Positions 22,602 to 34,050 of a stretch of 64,000 nucleotides of DNA are shown here, in pieces. Source of the DNA: Torymus aiolomorphi. Taxonomy: Eukaryota > Arthropoda > Insecta > Hymenoptera > Torymidae. Made by a program: the position numbers and the translations under genes. Positions within the stretch are counted from its first letter, which is position 1; every line of letters begins with the position of its first letter. Below the pieces are notes generated by a model. That model searched no databases, had not been told where the DNA came from, and saw only the letters and a program-made list of their open reading frames with translations. The stretch covers positions 76,162,529 to 76,226,528 of the forward strand of contig CM070873.1 in assembly GCA_036365515.1 (NCBI GenBank), read 5' to 3'.

Positions 22602-23969
22602 TTATTTTACATTTAACAACATTCTGAATTTTACAAACTTTTCTTTACATAGCGCTTTCGTTAAAATATCTGCAATATTTTCTTTGGTATCGATTTTAAT
22701 CACTTCAATTTCCTTTTCTTTTACGCTTTCATGAACAAAGTGATAGTGTATTTCAATATGTTTTAAATTCTTTGTAAAATTTCCACAATTTGCTACGTTA
22801 ATCGCACCTGTATTATCCTCGTAAACTTTAATTGGTTTATTTACTTTTACATCGAAAATATTTACTAACTCTTTTATAAATTTAATTTCACTCACAGCTT
22901 CTGATAAAGCTACATATTCAGCAAACGTTGATGCTTTTGCAACACATTTTTGTTTTCGTGATTTCCAGTCGACTACATTTCCAAAAACTCCAATTATATA
23001 GCCTGACGTAGATTTCCTATCAGTACTATCACCTGCCCAATCTGCGTCTACATAGCAGTCAATTAAATCACAATTTTCATTTCGTTTAAATTTTAAACTT
23101 AATTCTTTTGTCGCATATAAATATTTTAATATTCGCAATGCATATTTCCAATGTGTTTCAGTATAACAATTTTGAAACCTACTTAAGTAATTTACACTAT
23201 AGCTAATATCTGGTCGCGTACCAGAACTTATGTACAATAATGCGCCAATTAAATTTCTATACTTTAAATTTGGTTCACATTTATCGGATTTTTCAATTTT
23301 CAAACTAGTTTCTATAGGAGTACTATATAATCTACTAACTTTTATTTGATATTTATCGGCTAATGAATCAATATAATTTTCTTGACTAAATGTCATTTTA
23401 CAATCTTTATAATTATAATCAACATTAATTCCTAAATATTCCTTTATTTTACCTAAGTCTTTCATTTTAAATTTATCGGATAACAATTTCTTAATTTTGT
23501 GAATATTCTTTTGATTTCTTCCACATATTAATAAGTCATCTACGTATATTAGAAGATATATAACATTTTCTCCTTCTCCGTAAATATACAAACATAAATC
23601 TACATTACTTTTTATGAAGCCTATTTTTATTAAGTATTCATCCAAACACTCATACCAGTCTCTAGGACTTTCTCTCAATCCATACAAAGCTTTATATAAT
23701 TTTAACACTCTTTTCGTGCCATCTTCATAACCTTTAGGTTGATTAACATATACCTCTGTAGTCACTTTGCCATTTAGAAATGCAGTTTCAACATCCATTT
23801 GTTCTATTATTAAACTATGTTGACAACAGTATGAAAGAAGTATTTCTAATGTTTGACTCTTAGCTACTGGAGCGTATATGTCATCAATTACATCAGTTTG
23901 CTGAAAGCCTCTTACAACTAGTCTAGCCTTATATCTATTGTCTGATTTCTTAGTGTAAACCCATTTCAC
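22602..23969 (-). CDS. copia reverse transcriptase and RNase H (partial polyprotein)
   Basis: A 455-codon open frame beginning within the reverse transcriptase: KWVYTKKSD, RLVVRGF, AFLNGKV, LYKALYGLRESPRDW and the catalytic YVDDLLICG. It continues to the copia RNase H (DADWAGDSTDRKSTSGY, KASTFAEYVALSEAV) and ends IADILTKALCKEKFV, the normal end of copia Pol. All key catalytic Asp residues I can place are present. The methionine used here is internal to the polyprotein: codons upstream match copia as far as a frameshift near 24010, where the preceding frame ends at TAG. It would act in cytoplasmic virus-like particles to copy element RNA. Confidence 0.9.
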   Translation of the reverse strand: MKWVYTKKSDNRYKARLVVRGFQQTDVIDDIYAPVAKSQTLEILLSYCCQHSLIIEQMDVETAFLNGKVTTEVYVNQPKGYEDGTKRVLKLYKALYGLRESPRDWYECLDEYLIKIGFIKSNVDLCLYIYGEGENVIYLLIYVDDLLICGRNQKNIHKIKKLLSDKFKMKDLGKIKEYLGINVDYNYKDCKMTFSQENYIDSLADKYQIKVSRLYSTPIETSLKIEKSDKCEPNLKYRNLIGALLYISSGTRPDISYSVNYLSRFQNCYTETHWKYALRILKYLYATKELSLKFKRNENCDLIDCYVDADWAGDSTDRKSTSGYIIGVFGNVVDWKSRKQKCVAKASTFAEYVALSEAVSEIKFIKELVNIFDVKVNKPIKVYEDNTGAINVANCGNFTKNLKHIEIHYHFVHESVKEKEIEVIKIDTKENIADILTKALCKEKFVKFRMLLNVK

Positions 23970-24001
23970 ATCTAGTACTTTTTTCCTTTCTTTTTTATCA
24001 A

Positions 24002-24764
24002 CTAACGACCAAGTTTTATTTTATTAATACAGTCAATTTCTTTATCCATGGCTACTTGACAATTTTTACTATCTTTGCTATTCATCGCCTCCTCAAATGT
24101 ACAAGGAGTATCTACTCTACTATAATTTACAAAGATATTATACGTTTCTGGTTCCGGATATCTTACAGTACTTTTTCTTTCACGTTCGGATCTACGTGGA
24201 ATTCTCAACCCCTGATCTTTATTGTGTCCATCTTTTATTTTATCATTTGGTTTTTCAGACTCATCTGCGCTTTCAAAGACATTATCATCCGGATTATCGT
24301 CATTATCATTATTTCTTCTTCTACTTTCCCCGAAGGTAGGAGTAGAAGGAAGAATATAATCCGTCTCGTTTTCGTCGAGATCTAGACCGATACATTTTAC
24401 ATCGTCTTCGACTATATCTACATGTCTCGCGACTACTATTTGTCTATCTAAAAGAACTCTATATCCTACTTCACTATATCCAAGTAAAATTCCCATATTC
24501 GATGTTTTATCCCATTTCGAAGATCTTTTTTGTTCCGGATTTCTTACAAAAACTTTACTTTCATATAATCTCAAATTTTTAACATTTGGTCTTTTATTAA
24601 GGAATATTTCATACGGTGTTTTCTTTTGAATTGTATTTGTCAAAGTTCTATTTTTTAGATATGCAGCCGCGCAAACTATTTCTGGCCAATAACATTTATG
24701 AACTTTCGCTTCGGCTAATAAACAACGCGCCATATCCATTATTGATCTATTAAACCGTTCAGCT
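24002..24764 (-). pseudogene. copia integrase C-terminal half
   Basis: After the inserted MITE the frame resumes with AERFNRSIMDMARCLL, which holds the catalytic Glu of the DDE integrase. Then come YWPEIVCAAAYLKNR, KTPYEIFLNKRPNVKNLR and a GY.VLLD-like copia integrase tail. An acidic linker with RIPRRSERERK leads to the reverse transcriptase. The last codons (NKIKLGR then stop) result from a small indel: the expected TWSLV continues in another frame into 23969. Confidence 0.88.
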
Positions 24765-24904
24765 GGGGCCTTATCGAGTGTTCGGTACAAGGCGAAATTT
24801 TCGAGGTGTTGAGACATTTGATTGGCTATTGAAAAATTTCCAGCTCGCTGATTGGCCAGAAATGAAAACAGCACTTAAATTTTGTTTATCTCGGTAGAGC
24901 CCCT
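24765..24904. mobile_element. 140-bp MITE inserted in copia integrase
   Basis: Inverted ends GGGGCCTTATCGAG and (reverse complement) GGGGCTCTACCGAG enclose a short non-coding interior. Removing the 140 bases makes the integrase reading frame continuous and brings the LNG and AERFNR halves of the conserved motif together. The duplicated target is only one or two bases (T or CT). The insertion shifts the frame and disables integrase. Confidence 0.8.
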
Positions 24905-26709
24905 GTTCCGTTTAATTCATGAACATATGCTGGACAATTGTTTATAACAATACCTTTTCCTTTAACGTATTTATAAAACTGATTGTTTAAATATTTTTTA
25001 CCGTTATCACATCTCAAGAATTTAATTCGCTTTCCCGTTAAATTTTCACTTTCATTAACGAAATTAATAAAACAATCAAGAACTTCATCTTTAGATTTTA
25101 TGCAGTAAATTCTAGCTATTTTGCTATAATCGTCGATAAAAGAAACAAAATATTTTTCCCCATTAAATCCTGTAGTTTTAAATGGACCGCAAACATCCGT
25201 ATGAACTATTTCTAAAATCTCCTTTGCTTTATTTCTATTATTTGCGAATGGTAAGTTATGCATTTTGTTCTCAATACAAATTTTACATTTCATAAATTCG
25301 GTTTCAAGTTCACTCGGAATACCGTTAAGCAACTGTTGTTTACATATCGTATTCAAATAACCAAAGTTTACGTGCCCTAGCATTCTATGCCACCTTTCCT
25401 TCTGACTCGTATTATTATTCCGCTCGGCACTATTTACGAAATTTATATTCCTTGCCAATTTACTTTTCATCTTATATGTATCATTAAATTTAAATGCTAT
25501 TGCAGTTAATTTATTATCACTATCTATAACTTTTGCAACTCTTCCTTTCAAAATTACCGTATTCTTATTATTTGTTAATTTTCCAACACTTATTAAATTA
25601 GCATTCATTTCCTTAGCAAAATAAACATTATTAATATTAACTTTATTTTGCTTTCCGAAGGTGACAAAATAAAGAGATACAGTTCCTATCTTTGTTGCTT
25701 TTATGACTCTATTATCGCCGAGATAAATATTTATCGGTTCTTTTAAACTAATACATTTTTCAAAAAATGCTTCATTATCAATAATGTGGTCTGAACACCC
25801 ACTGTCGAGAAGCCACTCTACTATATAATTATCATTACATAACCTGTTTGTTTCGTCTCGCTGCCCCGCGTGTGCCGTCGTAGATACCCATGCGTTGGCT
25901 CCTTCGCTGCTTTGTCGGCTCGTGCTGGCTTGTTGGCTGCGCTGACCTCTGCCGCCTCTGCGTCCTCTGCCGTAGCTCCCTTGGCCGCTTCCTCCGCGGC
26001 CTCTGCCTCGTGTTGACCCTTGCCATGATTCGCCGCTGCGTCCCGCTTGGCTTTCATTCCTGCATTCTCTTGCAAAATGTCCGGGCTTACCGCATTTGTA
26101 ACATCCTTCTTTATTTGCGGCAACTGCGTTAGAATTTCTTTCTTCTCTGTCCTTTTTGTTTTTCATTTCCGCCAATCCTATCTTATTTCTGACGTAATCT
26201 GCTGTTTGCTCTTCTTCCTTTAGAGTGTCTATTAAATCACCTATGTAACTCAATGACTCCGATAATGTATTTAGCATGTAATTCAATTTCTCTTTTTCAC
26301 CAACTTTTGCACCTGCGCTTTTCAAATCATTAACTAGCTTTTCAAACTCGTTGAAGAATGATTCTGTATCACTATACTTTTCAAGTCTTATTCTATCTGA
26401 TTTGTTTCTGCAAACAATTTGTAATGCCGTTGACTCCTTCAAATACATCTGATCAAACTTCCTTATTATTGCGTATGCTGAGCTTTCTTGACACACATAC
26501 TCCAATTGTTTATCTGATATAGAGCTGTATATATAATTTATCGCTTTTAGATCTTGTTCGTCCCAATCTTCCTTATCATTTGCTGTTTTTGCCCTCTTTA
26601 TCACTACATCACATTTTTTAAATTTCAAAAACATTTCGATTCTCTTTTTCCACATACTATAATTTCCGCCATCGAATACTGGTATCGTTATATCTTTTCT
26701 TTCCGCCAT
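24905..26709 (-). pseudogene. copia Gag, protease and integrase N-terminal half
   Basis: The ATG at 26709 opens about 600 codons. In order: a copia-type Gag (VFDGGNYSMWKKR), a CCHC zinc knuckle CYKCGKPGHFAREC near residue 200, a Gly/Arg-rich stretch, the protease active site WLLDSGCSDHI near residue 300, the pre-integrase zinc domain (WHRMLGHVNF … CKICIENK), and integrase Asp blocks HTDVCGPF and FLRCDNG. The frame then runs into the 140-bp insertion at 24904 before the third acidic residue. Short by normal copia standards only because of that insertion. Confidence 0.93.
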
Positions 26710-26927
26710 TTCTTCGTTATTCTCGAACGTTCCTTCGTGTTCGGAATTTCCTTCTTGCTTGACCTTCGATGTTGTGGCTTGTTCCTTCGACTCGAGCGTT
26801 CCTTCGTGCTCGGAGTTTTTCTCTTCCTTGGTGTCCGCCGTCTTAATGTGAGTTTATAAGCTGCCCCCAATACTCGCCGAGGCTTGTATTGGGTCAGAGT
26901 CTTTTTTAACACTTACCAACCACGGAC

Positions 26928-26938
26928 CTCTGCTACCA
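26928..26938 (-). other. copia primer binding site (initiator tRNA-Met)
   Basis: Directly after the 5' LTR the minus strand reads TGGTAGCAGAG, complementary to the 3' end of animal initiator tRNA-Met including CCA. This supports an animal host. Confidence 0.85.
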
Positions 26939-27227
26939 TGTTGAATAAATTGAGTCGTGGTTGTAAAGAAAAAAGAATAGTTTATTTAAGATGAATAAGT
27001 ATATACAAGTATGATGTAGCGAGCCTCATGCTCGCGGCGCGAGGTGCTTGTCGCTTGGAGTCCAACGGTCGAGAGAGTTTTGCGCGAGTCAGCCGCTGCT
27101 GCTCGCGCACCGATCACGTGATGCGCACTGGAGGGGAGCACACGTACACTTGTGTGAGTGCGCGTATACAATTCATACGAGACCTTTCCTCTTATATTAC
27201 GCAATATAGAATGTACAATATTTAACA
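26939..27227 (-). repeat. copia 5' LTR
   Basis: 289 bp, TGTT…AACA. About 0.7% different from the 3' LTR, indicating recent insertion. Confidence 0.95.
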
Positions 27228-27351
27228 AAAAATAACCGAAATTTCGTTCGCAAAATTTTTTAGGATGCCGTTGATATTTGAGCTCAAAACTGCGTAGGCT
27301 GGTAGATTATTACATTGCGCAGGGCAACTATCTCTTTATAAGACGTAATTC

Positions 27352-27529
27352 GATATATTTATTTTTATAATATAGAATTTACCATGTTCTGCCGGTAAAA
27401 CAGAGTACATGAGTACCACACCCCCTTAATTCACAAGTTAAATGCTCTTTAAATTCTAGAGAAAAAGTCTCAATACGCTGTTTCATATTATTATATTGCG
27501 TTGAAGTTGTGAAAAGAGTTTGAACAGAT
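27352..27529. other. Short unassigned spacer
   Basis: It contains ACACCCCCTTAA near 27417, which resembles the end of a TTAA-target element; no partner end was found. Confidence 0.4.
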
Positions 27530-27544
27530 TATATGTTGGTGAAT

Positions 27545-27841
27545 ATACTAAGGAATAGGCCGGTAACGGTTCTACTGCCCAGGTTAAAGAATAAAGACAA
27601 AACTTATATGTCCAACGTTTCGAACGGTTTTATTCCGCCCCTTATCAAGGTTTAAAAAATACAAATAAAACACAAATTTATTCAGGAACAAAGAACACTT
27701 AATCTATGACTTCGTATTTTTCGAATCTTACCAAAACTCTATCGTATTAAAGTATAGTACAAGTAGACACTATAAGTGACTACTAATCAATGTGAAGCAA
27801 CGTAAGCAGATTCGTCGTATTTATAGTAAAGTATGTACCTG
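27545..27841. repeat. Penelope-like terminal repeat (left)
   Basis: Begins ATACTAAGGAATAGGCC and contains GTCCAACGTTTCGAACGG. It is present inverted at 31573-31872 with a few per cent divergence. Confidence 0.9.
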
Positions 27842-27947
27842 TGTGTGTGTAAGAAAAGTGTGTACTGACAAGCTGTTAAGTAACGATGACTAGACCGCGT
27901 ATGTATAAAAAGTATTATTATTCTGATCGTCCAAAAATGAATATAAC

Positions 27948-28412
27948 TTATAACAACTTATTGTTATTGATAAAACTTTTATAATCAGCCTTTAAAAAAT
28001 TAGTGTCAAACTGTCTATTTAAACTATTGTGTTGTGAGTGTATATGGAGCATTTCTGATAACAATCTTTTATTTAAATTTTGTTCTTGATCTAAAATTTT
28101 GATATTTTTAAAATCAATTTGATGATTTATATTCGTAATGTGTTCGTGTAAAACTGATTTATCCCTCTTAAATTTGCAGTCGCTCGCATGTTCTTTACTT
28201 CTTACAATTAATTTTCGAGATGTTTTTCCTACGTATGACGCATCACAATCACAACAATTGATCTTATATACAACATGAGATTTTTCATTTTTGTGATATT
28301 TGTCTTTTCCTACTCTAATTATGTAATTGAATTTATTGGAGATTGAATTGATCATGGTCAGGTTATTACTATTACAGATGTTTTTTAATTCTGGGTTAAT
28401 ATATTTAATATA
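27948..28412 (-). pseudogene. Penelope-like GIY-YIG endonuclease segment
   Basis: From the foldback border the minus strand reads IKYINPELKN, then HVVYKINCCDCDASYVGKTS, i.e. a GIY-YIG nuclease with the cysteine pair CCDC characteristic of Penelope-like elements. It continues with RSKEH, ILDQEQNLNKRLLSEMLHI and a short tail ending at 27948. The nuclease would nick chromosomal DNA for target-primed reverse transcription. The domain looks intact but is separated from its reverse transcriptase by foldback C. Confidence 0.88.
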
Positions 28413-29139
28413 TCGTCGTTTCTCGGTTAAAAGGCATTATTTAAAAATCGGCCTGAAAAAGGCTTTATTTGGAAATCGACCTGAAGAAGGCGTTATCTTG
28501 TAATCAATCTGAAAAAGGCGTTATCTAGAAATCGTCCTGAAAAAGACGTTATCTAGAAATCGGCCTGAAAAAGATGTTATCTCGGAATGAACCTGAAGAA
28601 GGCGTTATCTCGCGCGTAAATTTTTTTTACTCTAATTTAAGTTGGCAACACTGTCAACCGTTTCTTTATTTAATTTCAGAAATATGTTATATGATAATAG
28701 TGTACAATTTTTTAAGTTAACTATACAAATGCGGGGCGATAGTAAAATTAATATTTGTTTTTTTTTTATTAATGATTTTTTTATACAATACTATATTGAT
28801 TTTATAATAAATATATAATAAATATTTGTAATAACCAATATTATATAATTTTTTTTTTAACACACCTCCCAAACAGATTTTTTCTACTACTTCTTTATAC
28901 CATAAAGGAACGGAAAGTACTCGTGTACAATCCAAAACGACATCCCTTTTCTCGACATTGGGAATAAGAAAAGGTTTTTTCTTAATTCTAGAAACAAATT
29001 TTAAATGCTAAAAAATTGCCCTTTTTCAAATGCTAACCATTTCCCTTACAAGTTACGTGAGTTTGAAGGTATGTTTAAGATACACCAAAAATGTTAAAAA
29101 GCGGTAAAAGCAATATCTCCAAACTCATGTAACTTTTAA

Positions 29140-30010
29140 GCACGTGTAAATTACCGTACGAGCCGAAGGCGAAGCTGGCAAACATGTGCTTTGGATGGCC
29201 CTCTTTATCCCTGTGTTGCGTATATTATTTTTCACCATACCCGGGCCAATCGAGCGTCAATCTTCGCGCGTGCATAATTTCCTTCTTTATGCACGCGTAG
29301 CGTACACACTATTTTTCCTCACAAGTTACAGAATTACATTACGCAACGAGTGCGCAAAATAGGTCATTCCCGCACCAGTCGAGTTTGTCGCGCGAGCACA
29401 GCACGGGCGATATATAAAAGAGACGAGTGCGGGTGATCTATTGCGCACGTGGGACGTATACTATTTCTCCTAACGAGCTGCGTAGAGTTCGATTTTGCAC
29501 ACTTATAGTTCTGAAATAATTATTTTCGATACAAGTGCGAAAAAGTGATTTTATCCTCGTGTGGACGTTTGCGCCCTAGCGAAGCGGGGGGCAAAAGGCC
29601 ATACAAGGACAAAATTACTTTCTCACTCGTGTATTGAATACTATTTTTTGACACGATGCGTGAGAAGCTTGATTTAGGGCATGCTTTTTTATTAGAGCGT
29701 GTACGAAATGGAGCGTTACGCACGGAGTGTTAAAAAGTTCGTTTCCGAACGGCAACGCGTTCGGAATAGTATATTACACAACAAGGGATAAAGAGTTGGC
29801 CAGTCCAGAGCAGGTGTAAATTGCCAGGCGAGCCGAAGGCGAGGATGGCAAACACGTGCTTTGGGGTGGCCCTCTTTACCCCCATGTTGTGAATACGATT
29901 TTTCATCATACCCGAGCCGAAAATACCACATTCGCGTTTCGGAGCCGGGAGCGAAAGTGGTACTTTCAGCCAGGGTATGGTGAAAAAACGAACTTTCCGC
30001 GCGCCGTGGG
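29140..30010. repeat. Nested-palindrome cluster K2
   Basis: Successive short inverted repeats rich in GCGAGTGCG-like sequence, for example GTGCGCAAAATAGGTCATTC with GGTGATCTATTGCGCACG (29350-29440), GAAGCGGGGGGC and TTCGTTTCCGAACGGCAACG. Segments are separated by TACTATTT-like spacers. Overlaps stop-free frames that are not genes. Confidence 0.7.
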
Positions 30011-30433
30011 GAATATATTTCTTTACACTTTGTTTATTGAAATAATTATATTAATAAAATTGGGAATAAGAAAAGGTTTTTTTCTTAATTCCAGAAGCAA
30101 ATGCTAAAAATTACCCTTTTTCAAATGCTAGCCAATTCGGCAGGAAAAATAATAAAAAAATAAAAAAAAGAGATTTAAACTCGAATTAAACTAGAAAGCG
30201 AGATCTTTAATTTGCTTTATATTATTCCTTTAAAAGTTACGTGAGTTTGGAGATATGTTTAAGATACACCAAAAATGTTAAAAAGCGGTAAAAGCGATAT
30301 CTCCAAACTCATATAACTTTACAAGAAATTAACATTTTTTATTTTTACAAAAAAGTAAATGAAAGCTCTCGCTATCTGGTTTAATTATCTTTTTTGCCTT
30401 AAAAACAAGAGCTACTTTTTTGTAGATTTACTC

Positions 30434-30608
<175 letters not shown>

Positions 30609-31000
30609 ATAAAATCAATATAGTATTGTATAAAAAAATCGTTAATAAAAAAAAACAAATATTAATTTTACTAGCGCCCCGCATTTGTATAGTTAACTTA
30701 AAAAATTGTACACTATTATCATATAACATATTTCTGAAATTAAATAAAGAAAATGTTGACAGTGTTGCCAACTTAAATTAGAGTAAAAAAAATTTACGCG
30801 CGAGATAACACCTTCTTCAGGTTCATTCCGAGATAACGCCTTTTTCAGGCCGATTTCTAGATAACGTCTTTTTCAGGACGATTTCTAGATAACGCCTTTT
30901 TCAGATTGATTACAAGATAACGGCATCTTCAGGTCGATTTCCAAATAATGCCTTTTTCAGGCCGATTTTTAAATAACGCCTTTTAACCGGGAAGCGACGG

Positions 31001-31566
31001 TATGGAAAAACTAAAATGCTGTTGAAATTTATATTTTTAGAATTACATGTATTTTTATTATTATTTTTAATATGTAGTAGACGTTTATTTATGTATTTAT
31101 TAATAAAATTAATAGGATAATCATTTTCCAATAATAAATCTCTAATTAGATTAAGATTATTGTCATGAAAATGTGTGTCTGCTAAATTAATACATTTATC
31201 CACTAAATTACAAATAATACCAATTTTATTACTAACAGGATGGTGAGAGTTGAAATTTAAAAATCTACCAGAAAAAGTTGGTTTCCTGAACCAGTCCGTG
31301 GAAATTTTTTGTTTATTTTGAATGATAAGAATGTCAAGAAAACTAATTTTATTATTATTAGATATTTCAACTGTGAATTGCAAATTCTTATCAAAACTAT
31401 TGAATAAGTTTACGGTATAATCTATCATCCGATCAGGGACACATATGATGATGTCATCGACGTATCTATAATAAAACGGAACAGGAAAGCAAATTTTTGA
31501 TAAGGCCTGATTTTCTAAATCCTCCATGACAATATCAGCTAAGATGGGACTTAAGGGGTTCCCCAT
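31001..31566 (-). pseudogene. Penelope-like reverse transcriptase segment
   Basis: The minus strand reads MGNPLSPILADIVMEDLE, then FYYRYVDDIIICVPD (catalytic YxDD), VEISNNNKISFLDILI and WFRKPTFSGRFLN, all characteristic of Penelope-like reverse transcriptase. It ends at the foldback border with NSILVFPY. Motifs N-terminal to GNPLSP are missing because the inverted terminal copy starts there (31573). Function would be target-primed copying of element RNA; this copy cannot do that. Confidence 0.9.
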
Positions 31567-31572
31567 GGCCGC

Positions 31573-31872
31573 TCCAACAGGTACATACTTTACTATAAAT
31601 ACGACGAATCTGCTTACGTTGCTTCACATTGACTAGTAGTCACTTATAGTGTCTACTTGTAGTATACTTTAATACGATAGAGTTTTGGTAAGATTCGAAA
31701 AATACGAAGTCATAGATTAAGTGTTCTTTGTTCCTGAATAAATGTGTTTTATTTGTATTTTTTAGACCTTGATAAGGGGCGGAATAAAACCGTTCAAAAC
31801 GTTGGACATATAAGTTTTGTCTTTATTCTTTAACCTGGGCAGTAGAACCGTTAGCGGCCTATTCCTTAGTAT
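31573..31872. repeat. Penelope-like terminal repeat (right, inverted)
   Basis: Inverted copy of 27545-27841, ending CTATTCCTTAGTAT. It joins the truncated reverse transcriptase at a shared GTACCTGT. Confidence 0.9.
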
Positions 31873-31924
31873 ATTCTACCATGACTGCCATTAGCTGCAA
31901 ACAACTACATATATGTTGGTGAAT

Positions 31925-32460
31925 TAATTGTTGAAATAATTGGTCTGACAGGGAAATCTTGTTTATGTATTTTTATCAAACCGTAGGCTTTTGATGTGTT
32001 ATACTTTTGTGCTATTTTATATGGTAGTTTAGTTTGAGCCACACTCCCCCACTTTCATGTACTCCTAATACTCACATAGTATACACGCTCGACTACGCGT
32101 TTGACTTGCACTCGAGCTCTGTTGCTATCTATCGGTTTTCACATCTTTTCTGACTAATATATTCAAAAACTTGAAATATATTGTAGAAACCAAGATCGAA
32201 ATGTAGGGTTGGAATGAGGAACATTTCAAAATAAAAAGGACCAACCCGAATTGCTTCTGAAAATCTTATTTATTTCGGTCGGCACGCAACCACCTCTGTC
32301 GCTTTGCATACGTCTAAAACACTATATTAATAAGGCATCATTAGATAGCGCAATATAATAACTTATTTACAATATATTTGCAATAGAGCTCGACTTTTTC
32401 GGAGGAGAGCTGGCGCGAGCGACGACGAGCGAGCACGTTGTAATTTGGGAACAAGATTAA
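31925..32460. other. Unassigned DNA downstream of LINE ORF1
   Basis: No domain was recognised. A GC-richer part at 32270-32455 could be an old LTR or promoter fragment, but no partner or termini were found. Confidence 0.4.
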
Positions 32461-33214
32461 TTAATAAAAATTGTGCGGGGATACTTTTTTGTTTAAAGCA
32501 GGAAGTATTTCAGGGTTGACCGCTGAATGTGGATTTTGTACATTGGACGATTTGAGAAAGGTTTGATCAATAGACTTATGGCTATCTTCACAGTTTGCAC
32601 ATCTGAGAGTTAATCCTTCGCAGGTTTCATTGTGTTGCAGCTCTCCACAAATAGAGCAACGTTTCTTGTTTCTACATGTTTCGGCTATAGGACCAAACTT
32701 AAAACCGTTATAACACTGCATAGGATTTCTTACATATGCGTCTACCTTTGTTTTGACTAGGTAAATACTGACTTCTTTAGGGAGAGAATCACCTTTGAAG
32801 TTGACCAAAACCGACATGGTTGGTATCCATCTATCTTCTTCACCCGTGCTGTGAAAGTTCTTTCTGCTCATTCTACTAACATTCAATACATTCGTGGGAG
32901 TGACAATCATAGATTTCAATTCCTCATTTGATATATCTATAGAGATGCCTCTTATGAGACCCTTTCTCATTTTCTTAAATCCAAGTACAAAAGAAACCAT
33001 ATCATTGTCCTTGAAAATTGGATCAACTTGTGCTTTATTAGCTTCTTCTCTTTCTTTAAAAATAATAATGCCTTTAAAGTGGCCATCCTTTTTAACTTCT
33101 TGTACTGTATTGTCGTACCCCATAACTATCTTTTTAACCTTATAAATATTAAAAGAACTTGCCGATGTACCTCTATTTTTAATCCATATATGGAACGGGC
33201 CATTGCAGTACTCA
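32461..33214 (-). pseudogene. LINE ORF1 (gag-like, zinc knuckles), main part
   Basis: The minus strand is open from the border of element E (33214) to TAA near 32461. Early residues CNGPFHIWIKNRG match the start of I/Jockey-type ORF1 proteins. The middle follows their pattern (IRGISIDISNEEL, VNVSRMSRK-like, LPKEVSIYLVKTKVDAYV). The C-terminus has cysteine clusters CRNKKRCSICGELQHNETC and CANCEDSH, i.e. zinc knuckles; in the first cluster (MQCYNGFKFG) a cysteine is replaced. It would bind element RNA. The frame is severed from its first codons by element E (see 44298-44341). No ORF2 reverse transcriptase follows. Confidence 0.72.
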
Positions 33215-33339
33215 CAAAGAAACTCCCCTAAGCCGACCTCACCGTTTTCAATGATCTTTTAATATGTTGTAGTTCATCAAAAAATAAGAGATACATATTT
33301 TTTTTTATCGGCGGAGAAACGCTTTGAGGGTGTGAAAAC

Positions 33340-34048
33340 TACCCTCAAATATCGCCCCAAAAAATGGATTTTTCAATATATCTCAGGTGCTAATTGATAT
33401 TTCTCAATGAAACAAATTTCATTTCACTTCTCATCTAAATACGCAATTAACACACATAGTTCCGACCATGAGGATTGCAACCCCCTTTTTTTTTTATTGA
33501 AAAATCTAAATTTTTCATGCCTATTTTCATGAAAAACAAATTGGAAATGGGCTTAAAAATATTAAAAAAAATATTTTCGTCGATAGAATACAAAAATAAA
33601 GTTGACCTGTCCGAGATATTTTTTTAAACCACCCTCAAAATGGACAAATCACTCCCAAAGAAGATTTTCCAATATAGTTCAGGTTCTAATAGATAATTTA
33701 CTACGAAAAAATTTTCATTTCACTTCTCATATAAATACACGGCAACCTAAGCAGTTCGGACCATAAGGGTTGCAACCACTATTTTTTCAATAAAAAATCT
33801 CATTTTCATATGCCTATTTATGTGGAAAAAATTCAAAATGAGCTATAAAAGAATAAGAAATAATATTTTCGTCAATGAAATAAAAACATAACGTTAACCT
33901 GTGTGTTCGAAATTATCTTTCAAACCATCCTCAAAATGAAAAATCACTTCTTTAAAAAGGTTTTTCAATATACTTCTGGTTCTAATTGATAATTTACTAT
34001 GAAATGAATTGCGTATTACTTCTAATGAAAATATACAACTTACTTATG
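33340..34048. repeat. Left arm of E: ~300-bp subrepeats
   Basis: The sequence beginning TTTTTCAATATA…GGTTCTAATTGATA, with TTTCATTTCACTTCTCAT and GACCATAAGGGTTGCAACC, recurs near 33360, 33670 and 33960 and again after the mariner at 35334-35620. Inverted copies lie at about 40100-40286 and 43987-44200. Copies are about 75-85% similar. Confidence 0.8.
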
Positions 34049-34050
34049 TA

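Larger units (their letters stand above)
22287..27227 (-). mobile_element. Ty1/copia LTR retrotransposon, young but broken
   Basis: 289-bp LTRs (22287-22575 and 26939-27227) begin TGTT and end AACA. They differ at only about two positions and are flanked by AAAAA on both sides (5-bp target duplication). Reading on the minus strand: 5' LTR, initiator-Met primer site, gag with zinc knuckle, protease, integrase, reverse transcriptase, RNase H, purine tract, 3' LTR. This is the copia gene order, with integrase before reverse transcriptase. Coding is interrupted by a 140-bp insertion at 24765-24904 and a frameshift near 24010. Confidence 0.95.
22176..27351. mobile_element. Hairpin MITE split by copia
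   Basis: The left arm 22176-22286 (GAATTACGTCTTATAAAGAG … CCTAAAAAATTTTGCGAAC) and right arm 27233-27351 are near-perfect inverted copies. The copia LTR element sits in the loop between them. Without copia this is a palindromic MITE of about 235 bases. Confidence 0.88.

Noticed and set aside
25821..26132. Ala/Arg-rich frames within the copia Gag region
   Set aside because: They are alternative-frame shadows of the Gly/Arg-rich stretch next to the zinc knuckle.
29520..30107. Frames of 67-83 codons across cluster K2
   Set aside because: They follow the palindromic GC-rich repeats on both strands and have no domain similarity.
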